From contig CP136061.1 in assembly GCA_032622095.1 (NCBI GenBank), forward strand, positions 174,925,692 through 174,989,691: a stretch of 64,000 nt of DNA, read 5' to 3'. Source of the DNA: Siphonodentalium dalli (taxonomy: Eukaryota > Mollusca > Scaphopoda > Gadilida > Siphonodentaliidae). Position numbers and translations under genes: made by a program. Shown here piece after piece: positions 36,857 through 47,072 of this stretch; the stretch's first letter is position 1, and each line of letters begins with the position of its first letter. Below the pieces are notes generated by a model. The model saw nothing but the letters and a program-made list of their open reading frames with translations, was not told where the DNA came from and did no database searches.

Positions 36857-37533
36857 AAATCGGTTTATTCAGATCGCCGCACGCAACTTTTCCCATCTTT
36901 TCTAACTCCGCGCAAACGGGGCATCAACGGAGTACACCCGCAACCCTTTGAATTTTGCATCTTGACAATCTTGCGAATTTTCTAGCGATTTGTCGCTTGA
37001 AACCAGTTTGGTTGCCAATGAATATCGTCCAAATGATTTTATGGTATATTGATATATGTTAGGACTAAAGAAAGTTACTTAATAAGTATATTAAATGACA
37101 AAATAAATCCATGGGGCCGGGCTGTGCATTCGTCGATTCGAATCTCGATCATATTCGATATTTCGGAATCAAGTTGAAAATGAAAGCGTTTGTTCACCAG
37201 TACAGAAGGGGAATAAGATTAGTTTAGTAAACTAGATCATTTAGATCGCTTTGTGTAAGGAAAATGGTCCATAGTCGATGATCATATACATGTTGTCCCA
37301 ACAACGTTCAACACAGAAATGACCGCAATCGTATTTCCTGTACAATTTAAATGAAAGGCACGGGCGCGTTTTTTAGCCAATCACGACTATTTACGCAAAC
37401 AATTTACCAGTAAATCGAGTACGCCCAATACGAATTACACCACGAAATGTTTTCTCACCTGAGACCGAAAAGGCGCAGTATTTCGTTGACTATTCAGTCG
37501 AATTGTGACCATAAACTTTCAGTCGTATTACAA

Positions 37534-37680
37534 AAGAAATAAATACACGGTGTATCGGTGTGTATGGTCAAGTTGTACCACAAAAAAATTATTGTAGGAC
37601 TCCGCTACACGTCGTCCTACAATCAGTTTTTTGTGGTACAACTTGACCATACACACCTCTACACCGTGTATTTATTTCTT
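37534..37680. repeat. Snapback palindrome, 67-bp arms, 13-bp loop
   Basis: Arms 37534-37600 and 37614-37680 pair almost perfectly: aagaaataaatacacggtgt outside, tatggtcaagttgtaccaca in the middle, ttgtaggac next to the loop. Confidence 0.9.
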
Positions 37681-37699
37681 AAACAATCAATCGATCTGG

Positions 37700-39290
37700 G
37701 ACATTTGATGTTCGGTTTGTAGCTATAAAAACAACCTAATGCTACCTATCTTTATATGATATCGCTTGAATTGTCTGTTTTAAAAATAGACAAATAAGTG
37801 TCCCAATTAATCATCTCATTTCATAATAAAATATTCGAAATAAAATAGATAGTAATTGATAGAAGCCTTTCCGGACAGGGTTATTCAATTCATAGTTATT
37901 ATTCTAGACCCATGCAACTATTTCAAATTTGTTATTTAAAGAGATAATACATCTTTAATGCAGGGACATGTACGTCGGTATACTGTCGGATTGCCTACCA
38001 AGATTGACCACAAAGCAACCTGCCCAATGAAGAGCTCGCTTAGGGAGGGTTCAGACTTTATGCAAATTCCGCAGAAACTTAGAGGGAGGGTCAAATTCGC
38101 CAATCCAGATAAAACTAAACCGAAGAGAGGATGTGCAGGGTAGTAGTACCTATGTGCAACTTTAGTGCGATTTTCTAAGTTTTTTTAGCGAACGAGTATA
38201 GAATGTTGCACGGACGTTTATTATATATACTATCACCGTCATAATCAAGTAATAATATTACCACCAGAAGGGTGCTTGGCTTTTATTATACTCTGTCTCC
38301 ATCATGATCGAGTACAACTATTAATATTATAAGTAGAGAACTATATCGTGCATCAGGTTTTATATATCAGGCATGTTTGTGATCGCTTCAGTTCATAAAC
38401 TAGGTGTATACATACACAAAGTGCATACATGTTGTCAGTCACGGCCGTTATAATCGCGCGCTCGCGCCAGGTGTGGATCGACCTTTACTCACTTAGCTTT
38501 AAATAATGGTTGTCACCAGCAGGTGTGTTTCCACTGGTCATTGAAATAACTGACCCGACAAATTGATAAACCGACACTGGCAAATTACAGATCGGCATTG
38601 ATTTACAATTTCGCACTTCAGTGTTGGACAGACTATAAATCTCTGTATCTTTCACGAGAATATACCATCCAATTGCAGATGTAATTTTTAACATCTCATG
38701 TCTTTTATTTGAAATTTAGGTACAAGACAGAAACACATGCGTGTATAAAGAACCCGCACGTGTTCTTTATTCCGGTTGCCAATTAAATATATATATGATC
38801 ATGGCAAAAGAAAATTGGTACACACGGTAAATTCTCAAATGGAGTGTCATCGGATAGGTACAGCTGACGTCAAATGATTTAAATTGGCATTCATGAATAA
38901 TTTAATAACATAATTAATTACATACCTATTATGATCGGACCCACGGAGATGAAAATTAGTGCACATGTTTAAATTGTCCAGGGAAATGCTATCCGTTAGG
39001 TGCTTTGCCATCATATGACTTGAGGTGGGACAAATAAATGATATCAACAAAGATACACATCAAATAGCGTTTATTATCAGCTTGGAAGATTGTGGGGAAA
39101 TTGCTACACATGGGTAACTTGACCATGACATTGCCATGGGGCAGGTGCCGTGGATCCCAGATGACTTAAGAAGCACTAATCATTAGCAATAAAGATCATT
39201 TATATTTAGCTTCGAATAAATGGATGGAGAAATTGGTAGCTTCCCAGAGGTGTCTCATGGAATATGTGTGGTTTATCTCAGTACAAATCG
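37700..39290. other. Intronic sequence without recognised features
   Basis: AT-rich, no coding signal, no repeat matched elsewhere in the window. It lies within the hAT boundaries, so it probably belongs to one or more further insertions whose ends I cannot define. Confidence 0.4.
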
Positions 39291-39299
39291 ACACATGGG

Positions 39300-39610
39300 T
39301 AGCGTGATCCAGGTAGCCGTTAGAGAAATATTTAGGGTTTGTGTTTGGGTTAGTTTTATGGTTAGTGTTATTGATTATGTCAGGGATGTGAATAGTATAG
39401 TCAGGGCTAAAGGATGGGGAAGGGTTGGTTATGGTTATATACATAGTTAGAATAGTAGATGTGGTTATGGTTACGACTAGAGCACGGTTATGCTTATGAA
39501 AACATTTTGCCTTAAGATACAGTATGGGATGCTGATAGGTATGGTTATGGTTAAGGTTTGGGTTATGGGAAAGGTAATGATTGAGCAGGGGTTTGGATTG
39601 GAATATATAT
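39300..39610 (+). repeat. Degenerate GGTTATG/TTAGGG-like simple repeat
   Basis: Repeated gttatggtta, gggttatgg and gtttgggtta over about 300 bp. A long ORF across it is a compositional by-product. Confidence 0.5.
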
Positions 39611-40955
39611 GATAATTATATGGAAGTATCAAACTTCCAATTGGAAGTTTAAAATTTCTAGTTGGTTTTTAAGTTTATATATAAAATAAAATATCAAATG
39701 TTAATAACTTATTCTTTATTTATTGTCGCCCATAAATTCATTTCTATACGTGATGTTTTATTAATTTACCATCGAAGAAAAAATCTCCCTATTTTTATCC
39801 AAATCTCCCTATTTATGAAGGTGAATCTCCCTATTTCTGATTTTCAAAGTAAACAAGTCTGGTCGTACCTTTAGTCTGATCATCATGAAATTTGTCATGG
39901 ATGTTAATATTGACATGTAGATAAGAACTAGTAATTTTGGGGTCGTTCGGCCAGAAAACATGGCCACTGGCAGCCATCTTGGATTTTACTCTTTGCATGA
40001 CTAAATCCTTTCACACAAGCTACAGGTCGTACCTTCTGTCAGATCATCATAAAATTTGTCATGGATGTTAACAATGACATGTAGATGGGAACGAGTCATT
40101 TTTAGGTCATTTTACTCTTTGTATGACTAAATCATTTGGCACGGGCTACAGGTCGTATTAGTACCTTTAGTCGGATCATCTTGAAATTTGTCATGGCTGT
40201 TGACATTGGGACGTAGATAGGAAACGAGTCATTTTAGGGTCATTTGGCCTTAATTTTTAAAACGTGTCCACTGTCAGCCAATTTGGATTTTACTCTTTGC
40301 ATGACTAAATCCTTTGGCACACCCTACAGTCCACTTCCCTCATCCGATCATCTCCAGATTTCATATTAATCTTGATATTGATCTTACTAGATGGAAGCTA
40401 TCAAATGTTTTTGAATTCTATTGGAAAACATAGCCGTCAGCAACCATCTTTGATTTTACTTTATATATATCTCTTCATGTTGATAATCTAGTATTACTCA
40501 CTGTGGAGGATCTGCTCCTCGAATTCTCATTCCGCCCGAGCAAAATTCCGAAAACTCTTCATGTTGATAATCTAGTATTACTTAGACATTTCAACTTTCT
40601 GCATTCCTAATCGCTCCATTGAGTGTAATACATTAAATGATTCCCTTTCCAAGTTGAGCTACAGTGTCATTGACACTTTCATTTTTTTGGCCTTATCAGC
40701 TGTGGTTCTATGTTTATTACCATCTCTTACACTGATATATAGTACTATAGTATAGTAATATCAGATATAGTGCCAGAAGCTGCTGGAAACTGCTGCTAGC
40801 CCTACATCAAGTGTATGATCAAGCAGATACACATGGCTTGTATACCCATGCATGCAAGTTCATTTCTCTGGCAATAGGTGTACAAGTGTGTGTATATAAA
40901 TTAATTTATTGTGTTTTATACAATTTTAGTCAATAAAATTCGGGTCAATTGAAGA

Positions 40956-41297
40956 TGTTATAAAGCTACTATGAGATAACTCGTAGTCGGAACCTGGGAC
41001 AAAATTCACCAGTGGTCATCGCTGGTGCCAGCTACGAGTTATCTCGTAGGTAAATACATATTATGTTTTCGACGTCTTATGTGACGTAGCCTGTACCAGT
41101 CATCATGTATAAATTCATTTACCATGTCTTATACACGATATGCTTGTACCTGTATAGCACTCTTCGTCATCTAAGCCACCGACAACGTAATTGTATTAAC
41201 CTACGAGATAACTCGTAGCTGGCACCAGCGATGAAACACTAATAAATTCCGTCCCAGTTGCCGACTACCAGTTATGTCGTAGTAGCCTTATAACATG
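40956..41297. mobile_element. MITE with 95-bp inverted arms containing nested palindromes
   Basis: Arms 40956-41050 and 41200-41297. Each contains tgagataactcgtagtcgg-like and ctacgagttatctcgtag-like palindromes plus catcgctggtgccagc. No coding capacity. A related ctacgagtt/aactcgtag motif occurs at about 13,133-13,192 and again 5,272 bp later. Confidence 0.8.
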
Positions 41298-41504
41298 TTT
41301 CAGCATCATATAACCCAATATTGGTCGAACCATTACGCATACATATGTAAAATATCAACTACTATCGGCAAAACATCAAATCCCATTTTGGCATACGGGA
41401 TGGAAGTACCCATTGGTTTTTGGCAGTGAACGTGTTAATACATTTAATAACATTCCTTATTCTTGTCGTTCTAATGACTGCTCAACATAAAACTGATGCC
41501 TCCC

Positions 41505-41531
41505 CAAGTTGAGCTACAGTGTCATTGACAA
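41505..41531 (+). mobile_element. Solo 3' end of a Helentron-like element
   Basis: ccaagttgagctacagtgtcattgac is the 3' signature of elements 1 to 4, here without a body, 90 bp upstream of the MDN1 exon at 41,622. Confidence 0.65.
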
Positions 41532-41621
41532 GCTGAACTTGAATGGCCAATACCTCCAATTAAGTGTATCCCTGACATATATTTATTTTAATTCTGTGGA
41601 ATGTTAATCTCTTTTGTGTAG

Positions 41622-41819
41622 ATGGAACTTGAACACAAAATGGTATCTGATGTTAAGCAGAAAAAATCAGATGAGGATCAGAATATGCCAGCAGATGATC
41701 TGAGAAATGCTGAAAATAAAGTGGACTCTGATAGGGTAATGATTGATACAGTGACAGTAACCAGACCATCAGAATCAACAATACACACTGTTTTGGAACA
41801 CCAGCTTATTGACATGAAG
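41622..41819 (+). CDS. MDN1: MDN1 exon (end of acidic linker, ESTIHT block)
   Basis: 66 codons, phase 0. The acceptor is cttttgtgtag and the donor AAG|gtattg at 41820. The first two thirds are acidic and hydrophilic (DEDQNMPADDLRNAEN). The end carries TRPSESTIHTVLEHQLID, matching the R-E-S-T-I-H-T-A-H block that is the most conserved landmark in this part of vertebrate midasin. This is the strongest single piece of evidence for the gene. The exon happens to begin with ATG, which should not be taken as a translation start: the in-phase acceptor and the upstream exons argue against it. Confidence 0.93.
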
Positions 41820-41991
41820 GTATTGTACAATATTTTTAAATGAGACAAACTAAATTTCTGCAAAAATTGTTGGTGTTATCTGACAGAACCAGATAGATGC
41901 AATGTTGTAGCTAATGGCATATAAGCTACCCCCAGCAAAAGGTGGCAGCAGGGCGATCCTCGAGGCCTCATGAAGTTGTTTAGGGTTTTTT

Positions 41992-42310
41992 AGCTCAACT
42001 TTACTTTGTAAAGTTTGAGCTATTGCCATGCCTTGGTATCCGTATCCGTGTGTGTATTTGTCAACAATTTCCTTTAGCACGGGCTACAGGTCGTACCTTT
42101 GGTCGGATCATTATGAAATTTGTCATGGCTGTTGATATTGACATGTAGATGGGAACGAGTCATTTTGGGGTCATTCGGCTGCCAGCGGCCATCTTGGATT
42201 TTACTCTTTGCAAAACTAGGCCTTTCCACATTCCTAATCACTCCATTGACTGTAACACATGAAATTATTCCCTTTCCAAGTTGAGCTACAGTGTCATTGA
42301 CACTTTCATT
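41992..42310 (+). mobile_element. Helentron-like element 3, minimal one-monomer form
   Basis: At 319 bp this is the simplest complete copy in the window: agctcaactttactttgtaa hairpin at the 5' end, a short gtgtgtatttgtcaac stretch, one monomer, then aagttgagct and agtgtcattgacactttcatt. It defines the ends used to delimit elements 1, 2 and 4. Confidence 0.85.
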
Positions 42311-42406
42311 ATGATTTATAATCTTTTCAACATCTATGTAGGCATAGGCACAAGAACTGTAACTCTATTCCAAAGTCGGGAAGAGTTGGGTCGAGTTTTT
42401 GGTACA

Positions 42407-44435
42407 CTTAGGGGTCATCTCAAAACTAAAATCGGTAAAATGGGCAAAAACACCGATTTTCCCGATTGATAACGCTTTGTGGAAGTCATTTCTACCGATA
42501 AAATACCGATTACAACGTAGAAACGACGTTTTTGAACAACGCGTCGATCGGTGAAATCGGTACCGATTTTTCCGATTACGTCAATTTGTGACGGTCACAA
42601 TCGGTACCGAATCTACCGATCAGAACGTACGTTTCAAAATAACGTCGCCTGACTACTTCGGTATCGCCTATTGGTCTAGCAACACATGTTTTTTTATGTA
42701 TATATTATCAAGTTAATAGGCCTACCGGTACCACGAACGCCTGTGTTATATAGGCGACCTTTCATTCATTGTCAAATCTTTCGACTGGTATTTGTGATGT
42801 AATTGGTATAAATCATCACGAAATGACAGTCACAATGCTATGCCAAATGTGCAGTTTCAATCAATCATAGCCTGATAATGAAGTATTTATATCAGCTAAT
42901 TACGTATTAGGTAATTTTCGTGCGACAAAGACACGCCTATTTTAAGTTTGATCGACAGCTGTTGTTTTAACTAATTGTCGTAGAGCCAACTCACTCACGT
43001 TTTAGTTGGGATAAAAAAATAGATCCATGCACTGGTGATTTGTAAAGAAACAAATAGAGAAAAGATATCCTTACCCAAATTAAAACATAATTAGTGATTC
43101 AAAAGAATAAAATGGTCAATTTAAGCGAGTCGCCGGAACATTTTTAAAGAAAATGACAGGGTTCTCCGAAAATGGATACCTACTCAGTACCCTTGCGCGT
43201 GCCAGGTGGTAAAGGTACCACGAATCTGTTTACGTTTTGACAAACACATGCTTTCGAGTGTCTGTATTACAAGATCCCGCACACGTCATGTGTACATTCT
43301 GTTCTGAGTGTTCTGTTCTTGTAGTCCCTCCTTTGCACGAGGAGCACCCCACATATAATGGGTAACAATATTGATCTCGTAAAAAAAAAGTCTACTCCAG
43401 TCTGGCCCGGTAGCATGGATGCATAGACTACCTTTGCCGCCCCCCCCCCCCCCCCCCCCCCCCCCCCAACCTCGATGAGAGATCGCGATCATCTAGCAAA
43501 AAAACAAATTAAAAACCCACGTACCCCAGCGTGTCTGGAGACCCATTCGCATAGGAATAGAATGGCAACTTGGATTCATATATGCGATTAATTTGGGGAG
43601 ATTAACATTAGATCTGTCGATACATGAAGATTATAGAAACGCGACACACACACCAGGAAAACGTTTGAATCTGCCGGGTAAACATGAGCGACATGCGATG
43701 GGCGGAGCTTTACGGGATTCAGCCAATCACGCAACGAATAGATAAACAGTGAAGAAATATCACAATACATTCTGATACATTGCAGATAAAATACGTTAAT
43801 ATGTTAAACAATTAGTAATAATTGAATGTGTATGCAGATTATGCTAAAATGGTAATTGATATGACAATCAATGATGATTAAAGTGTAATTTGATGAGATG
43901 AAAGTGGAGTGAAAATCATACAATTTTATCAATTTATGTGCATATGTAAAGTACGGATTCGGAAACGAAAAATATTTCCGATGAGAATAATTGTTACTGC
44001 CAATTAATCTAATAATACCTAAAAGAATGCAAATAAACCACTATCTGATTTGTTTTTCGATGGAAAATCCACGACCATCTGGGCCCTAGATCTATGTAGG
44101 CATATATAACAAAAATCGAACATCTCAATCGGTACCGATTTCACCGAGTGTTTTTGCAACTACGACGTTAACTTTTTCATACATGTACAACAACAAATCG
44201 AACGTTAAAAGTTTCAATAAATCGGTACCGATTTCACCGATTGACTTGCCGACTGCGACGTAATGCGTTCACTCATGGATATTGATCGGTAAAATCGGTA
44301 CCGATTTTACCGTTAATGACGCTACTAACGTGATTACGCTGTCTGACTTTACCGATTATTTTCCGATTCAAAAGGCTTGAATACAATCGGTAAATGGCAA
44401 TCGGTACCGATTGGAGTTTTGAGATGACCCCTAAG
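42407..44435. mobile_element. DNA transposon with AATCGGTACCGATT end arrays
   Basis: Terminal inverted repeat cttaggggtcatctcaaaact (right end reads gagatgacccctaag). Inside each end, over 250-330 bp, the palindrome aatcggtaccgatt and its half accgat/atcggt recur more than ten times. The middle is AT-rich, holds a run of about 30 C or CC-rich bases near 43,440-43,467, and has no coding signal. The termini resemble those of the element at 46,483 (atctcaaaact), so the two are probably related. The target duplication is unclear (TTA or TTAA-like). Confidence 0.8.
43437..43467. repeat. Poly-C run
   Basis: About 30 consecutive C. It is likely length-variable and a possible assembly weak point; the ORF on the opposite strand (poly-Gly) is spurious. 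Confidence 0.8.
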
Positions 44436-44884
44436 GGAAAATTTTGTACCAAATTTCTACTATCAATTGGGCTTACACGAGCGACTTAGCAATTGATATC
44501 TCAGTCTGATGTTGTAGTTGAGATATCAAAGATGTGTAACCTTTCCCTTTTTGGATGCATTTCCCAGATTTGGTCCATTTATAGAACATTTGAAAAGTTT
44601 GCTATTTTTTTTCACACAAGTTAGAGGAAGGGATACGCATTAAAAAAATATACACTATTCCTCATCTATTCGTCTCCACACAACACTATTTCTTTTCTCT
44701 AAGAATGACGTCTCCACTTTTAATATTGTGAAAGTAAACCCACATGCTTTTAATGTTGCTGGATTTTGTCGTTATTTTGTCAATAAAACAAAATTTCGGC
44801 AACATGGTGCTGTAAGGTGATTTTAAATAACATCCGATTGGTATATGTCCAGCATCCATACACTTGTATATATATAATTGCGTA

Positions 44885-45205
44885 ATGTAGATGGGAACAA
44901 GTCATTTTTGGGTCAAAATCTGCTGGCAACCATCTTGGATTTTATCTTTGCATGACTAAATTCATTGACCACCCAACAGTCCACTTCCCTCATCTAATCA
45001 TCACTAAACTTCATATTAATCTCGATATTGATCTAATAGATGGAAGCTATCAAATGTTTTTGAATTTCATTGGAAAACATAGCCGTCAGCAACCATCTTT
45101 GATTTTACTTTATATATATCTCTTCATGTTGATAATCTAGTATTACTCACTGTGGAGGATCTGCTCCTCGAATTCTCATTCCGCCCGAGCAAAATTCCGA
45201 TTCCA
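44885..45205 (+). repeat. Fragment matching the 3' part of Helentron-like element 2
   Basis: Matches 40,240-40,560 (ccaacagtccacttccctca, gatggaagctatcaaatgtt, ggaggatctgctcctcgaat), without the terminal agtgtcattgacact. Confidence 0.75.
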
Positions 45206-46320
45206 AGTGGTATATGATCCGATTTAAATGATAGGACTTGTTTCTGGGGTATTTTACTCTTCACTTACTTATTCTTTAGTCCCATATCTAGCACGCTGAA
45301 CCAAATTACAAGGATTTGCTCACTCAAATTCACACACAGAGAAGAAAATTATTGTGCACTAATGTGAATTTCGAAGCGAAAGAGATAATGTTTTGCAGAA
45401 CAAATTGCTTATGTGTATCCGCAAACAACCCATCGTTACTTTAAAAATACAGTTGATCAAAATACCCTATTTTAACTTGACGTAATGCCTTCAAAGTAAC
45501 ACTACCATATGTTCCGATTCTGTTTTCGGAGTGTTCCAATTCACGACACGCACATTTTCAGCGTTCCGATTCCTGACATGGATAAATGTTTACCGTAATC
45601 CAGTTAATTACTTCATTTTGCTGGCTTCACGACCGTTCTACGTGACTGTAAATTGTCCAATAATGATTGACTAAGTACAACGAATTAGTATCTTATACTA
45701 CAACAGATATTCAACGTCAATGGTGTTGATTTTGATGCGATATTTTTATATTTTCCTATAATATCTTGAGGTACTTTATTAAAAACACCAAACATACATG
45801 TACTTAGGCCAACAAAAAAAGTTCTGGTTCTCAGGCCCCGCCGCATTGAATAAAAAGGGCCGCATTAGGCCTTTTTATTGCAATGCCTGATGTTATGACA
45901 AAAAATCTTACGAAAAAATAAATTTGAAAAAAAAAAAAAAAAAAATTATTTTTTTATTTTATCAACATGTCCATAGCAGATATGTGTTGAATATTATTGT
46001 GTATTGAGCTCTAACATGTAATGTGTTAAAAAGTGACTTGCAGGCTTACAACATGAAGTAGATGACTACAATTAAGAAAATGATTAGCTGATCCTCATGC
46101 TCTTCTTATAATTAGTCATTGTGAACAACTTACACTAATTGTAACTTTAGGCACAGGACTAAATTCAGGATCACATATTAGAATAGGGAGGTATCAGTAT
46201 TTAGACAACAATAGCAGTAGTTAATGTCAGGGGCATTATATATTGTTAGGTAATCCCAGTCATACACTGGTAGTACAATGTCATTTTTATATAAGACTAA
46301 ATGAGTTTATATGCATAACA
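45206..46320. other. Intronic sequence, nothing recognised
   Basis: An A-run of about 21 at 45,929-45,949 and a small hairpin (ataaaaagg / cctttttat, about 45,850-45,880). No coding signal. Confidence 0.5.
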
Positions 46321-46329
46321 GTTCCCTCT

Positions 46330-46478
46330 ACCTTTCTGGTTATTACTAGACCGAGGAAGGTATCTTTGTCCATGCTTACTATGCGCAGAAAAAAATAAAA
46401 AATAAAAATAAAACCCTCCCTCCCTCATTGATTTGAAGAAAAAAATTGCCTGAGAACCAAAACACTTTTTTTTTTGGC
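46330..46478 (+). repeat. Dispersed repeat (aaaataaaaataaaa ... attgcctgagaa), second locus
   Basis: Matches 16,945-17,111. The TTAA element inserted at its T-rich end. Confidence 0.6.
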
Positions 46479-47072
46479 CTTAAGGGTAATCTCAAAACTA
46501 CTATCGGAATCCCGATAAATATCCCGATAGGATCCCGATAACTCAAAACTATCTTCTAAATTTCCCGATTGATCCCAATAGAGCAGTCGCCATTTCCCGA
46601 AAAATATTCCGATACCGCATCTAAATATTTCGATAACATGCTGATTTCCCGATAACTTTCTGAAAGTAATGTACGTAGCGTATTGCCAATAACTTTCCGA
46701 TAATGAATTGATGGGCATGATTGACGCATCGAAATGTGCAGAGATCAATCAATCATAACTGGGTCAAGTTCGAACATTAGGTGTATGAGGTTCTCGTGGG
46801 GTAAACATTTTTGTCAGCGCTGATTATTTTGTTCTTGTGTGATTACTAAATTTCATATTCACTTCACATTATCACTATGGCTAGACTCTAGCAAATTCGC
46901 CAAATTGTTATGTGAAAATTCAATGAATTGACTACGTAAAAATAGTTTTATGTTTTTTTTTAATTGCCTGTGTCAGTAGGTGGGGCAAACCATGTGCATG
47001 ATGCGCCATTTAAAAAAATAATGATTCAACGCATTTCGTTTTCTGCATTTTAAGAAATATCTTGCCATTTTT

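Larger units (their letters stand above)
24107..39861 (+). mobile_element. hAT-bounded composite with 8-bp target-site duplication
   Basis: The termini are exact 13-bp inverted repeats, CAGACTTGTTTAC and GTAAACAAGTCTG, beginning CAG and ending CTG as hAT elements do. GTCGTACC flanks both sides (24099-24106, 39862-39869), an 8-bp duplication as expected for hAT. The flanks rejoin into one uninterrupted Helentron-like monomer. Three copies of ctcccgat lie within 90 bp of the left end and three of tctccctattt within 90 bp of the right end, probable subterminal binding sites. The span of 15,755 bp is far above the few kb typical of the superfamily because other elements inserted later. The transposase remnant lies inside in the sense orientation. 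Confidence 0.92.
23309..40682 (+). mobile_element. Helentron-like element 2, split by a 15.75-kb hAT composite
   Basis: The 5' part 23309-24106 starts agctcaactttactttgtaa and carries about five monomers. It stops inside a monomer at ggtcgtacc, where the hAT element begins. The same monomer resumes at 39862 (gtcgtacctttagtctgatc) and the element ends at 40682 with aagttgagct and agtgtcattgacactttcatt. A non-monomer segment (40,320-40,600) lies near its 3' end and recurs at 44,965-45,205. Its native length is about 1.6 kb. Confidence 0.8.
6324..41621 (+). other. MDN1 intron 2, about 35 kb
   Basis: It runs from gtttgt to cttttgtgtag. Joining the flanking exons gives a continuous acidic linker of the expected length, so no exon appears to be missing inside. 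About half of its length lies inside transposon boundaries that I can define. Confidence 0.8.

Noticed and set aside
36653-36985. 110-codon ORF
   Set aside because: Low-complexity composition, crosses an inverted repeat, and no domain is recognisable.
41622-41843. A separate small gene starting at the ATG of 41,622
   Set aside because: The ATG follows a good acceptor in phase 0 and the peptide continues the midasin linker; a donor at 41,820 ends it.
41678-41863. Minus-strand ORF over MDN1 exon 3
   Set aside because: Shadow of the true coding strand; it ignores the splice signals.
43286-43492. Poly-glycine ORF on the minus strand
   Set aside because: Translation of a poly-C/poly-G run.
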